Shown piece after piece: positions 6,010-6,053 of a stretch of DNA of 6,053 bases. The stretch spans positions 1-6,053 of the forward strand of contig NZ_BAAADA010000177.1 of assembly GCF_039522005.1 (NCBI RefSeq), in the 5' to 3' direction. The DNA is from Alkalibacterium indicireducens (GTDB taxonomy: Bacteria > Bacillota > Bacilli > Lactobacillales > Carnobacteriaceae_A). Under the pieces are notes generated by a model. That model saw only the letters and a list, made by a program, of their open reading frames with translations. It made no database searches and was not told the origin of the DNA. A program made the translations under genes and the position numbers. How positions within the stretch are numbered: the first letter of the stretch is position 1; each line of letters begins with the position of its first letter.

Positions 6010-6038
6010 TTTTAATGCAACTATCGTTGCTCTATCAA
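6010..6038 (-). promoter_or_regulatory. Possible weak promoter of the LacI-family gene
   Basis: On the minus strand TTGATA (6033-6038) is followed by 17 bases and then TTAAAA (6010-6015), about 55 bases ahead of the regulator ATG. The -10 box matches only half the consensus. The spacer contains the small inverted repeat GCAAC-GATA-GTTGC (6017-6030), a conceivable autoregulatory site. The window ends soon after, so a better promoter further upstream cannot be excluded. Confidence 0.3.
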
Positions 6039-6053
6039 TTAAAATACAAAAAG

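Overview
The window is AT-rich, uses strong AGGAGG-like ribosome binding sites and canonical TTGACA/TATAAT-type promoters, and encodes a lipoprotein sugar-binding protein. Together these point to a low-GC Gram-positive bacterium (Firmicutes; Lactobacillales or Bacillales). The secreted binding protein is extremely acidic (about 79 Asp/Glu against 9 Lys/Arg, with a single lysine, by hand count). This suggests a halophilic, halotolerant or alkaliphilic species, but the exact organism cannot be named from the sequence.

All five genes lie on the minus strand and form one sugar-utilisation locus. In transcription order they are: a LacI-family regulator (5953-4967), a lipoprotein solute-binding protein (4839-3514), two ABC permeases of the MalF and MalG types (3453-2527 and 2537-1695, overlapping by 11 bp), and a cytoplasmic GH32 beta-fructosidase (1688-228). 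The order regulator, binding protein, permease, permease, GH32 matches the start of the fructo-oligosaccharide (msm/bfrA-type) operons of lactobacilli. The simplest reading is uptake of a short fructan or sucrose-like sugar followed by intracellular hydrolysis of beta-fructosyl bonds. No ATP-binding subunit is encoded here, so the importer presumably borrows a shared MsmK/MsmX-type ATPase.

The control region between the regulator and the binding-protein gene (4840-4966) is dense. It holds a textbook sigma-A promoter (4881-4909, 17-bp spacer), a 22-bp near-perfect palindrome with a CG centre overlapping the -35 box (4901-4922, a likely LacI-type operator), and a pair of inverted TGAAACCG half-sites flanking the -10 box. 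It also contains an 18-bp hairpin at the end of the regulator gene (4929-4970). A second stem-loop lies between the binding-protein and first permease genes (3482-3508).

The left 227 bases carry no supportable gene. They hold an imperfect inverted repeat just after the GH32 stop (173-215) and a strong, apparently bidirectional intrinsic terminator (96-142). The first ~50 bases could be the tail of a convergent gene or a mobile-element end, but this cannot be supported.

No new biological system is evident. The notable points are regulatory architecture, the acidic binding protein, and an unusual Phe at the hinge position of the LacI regulator.
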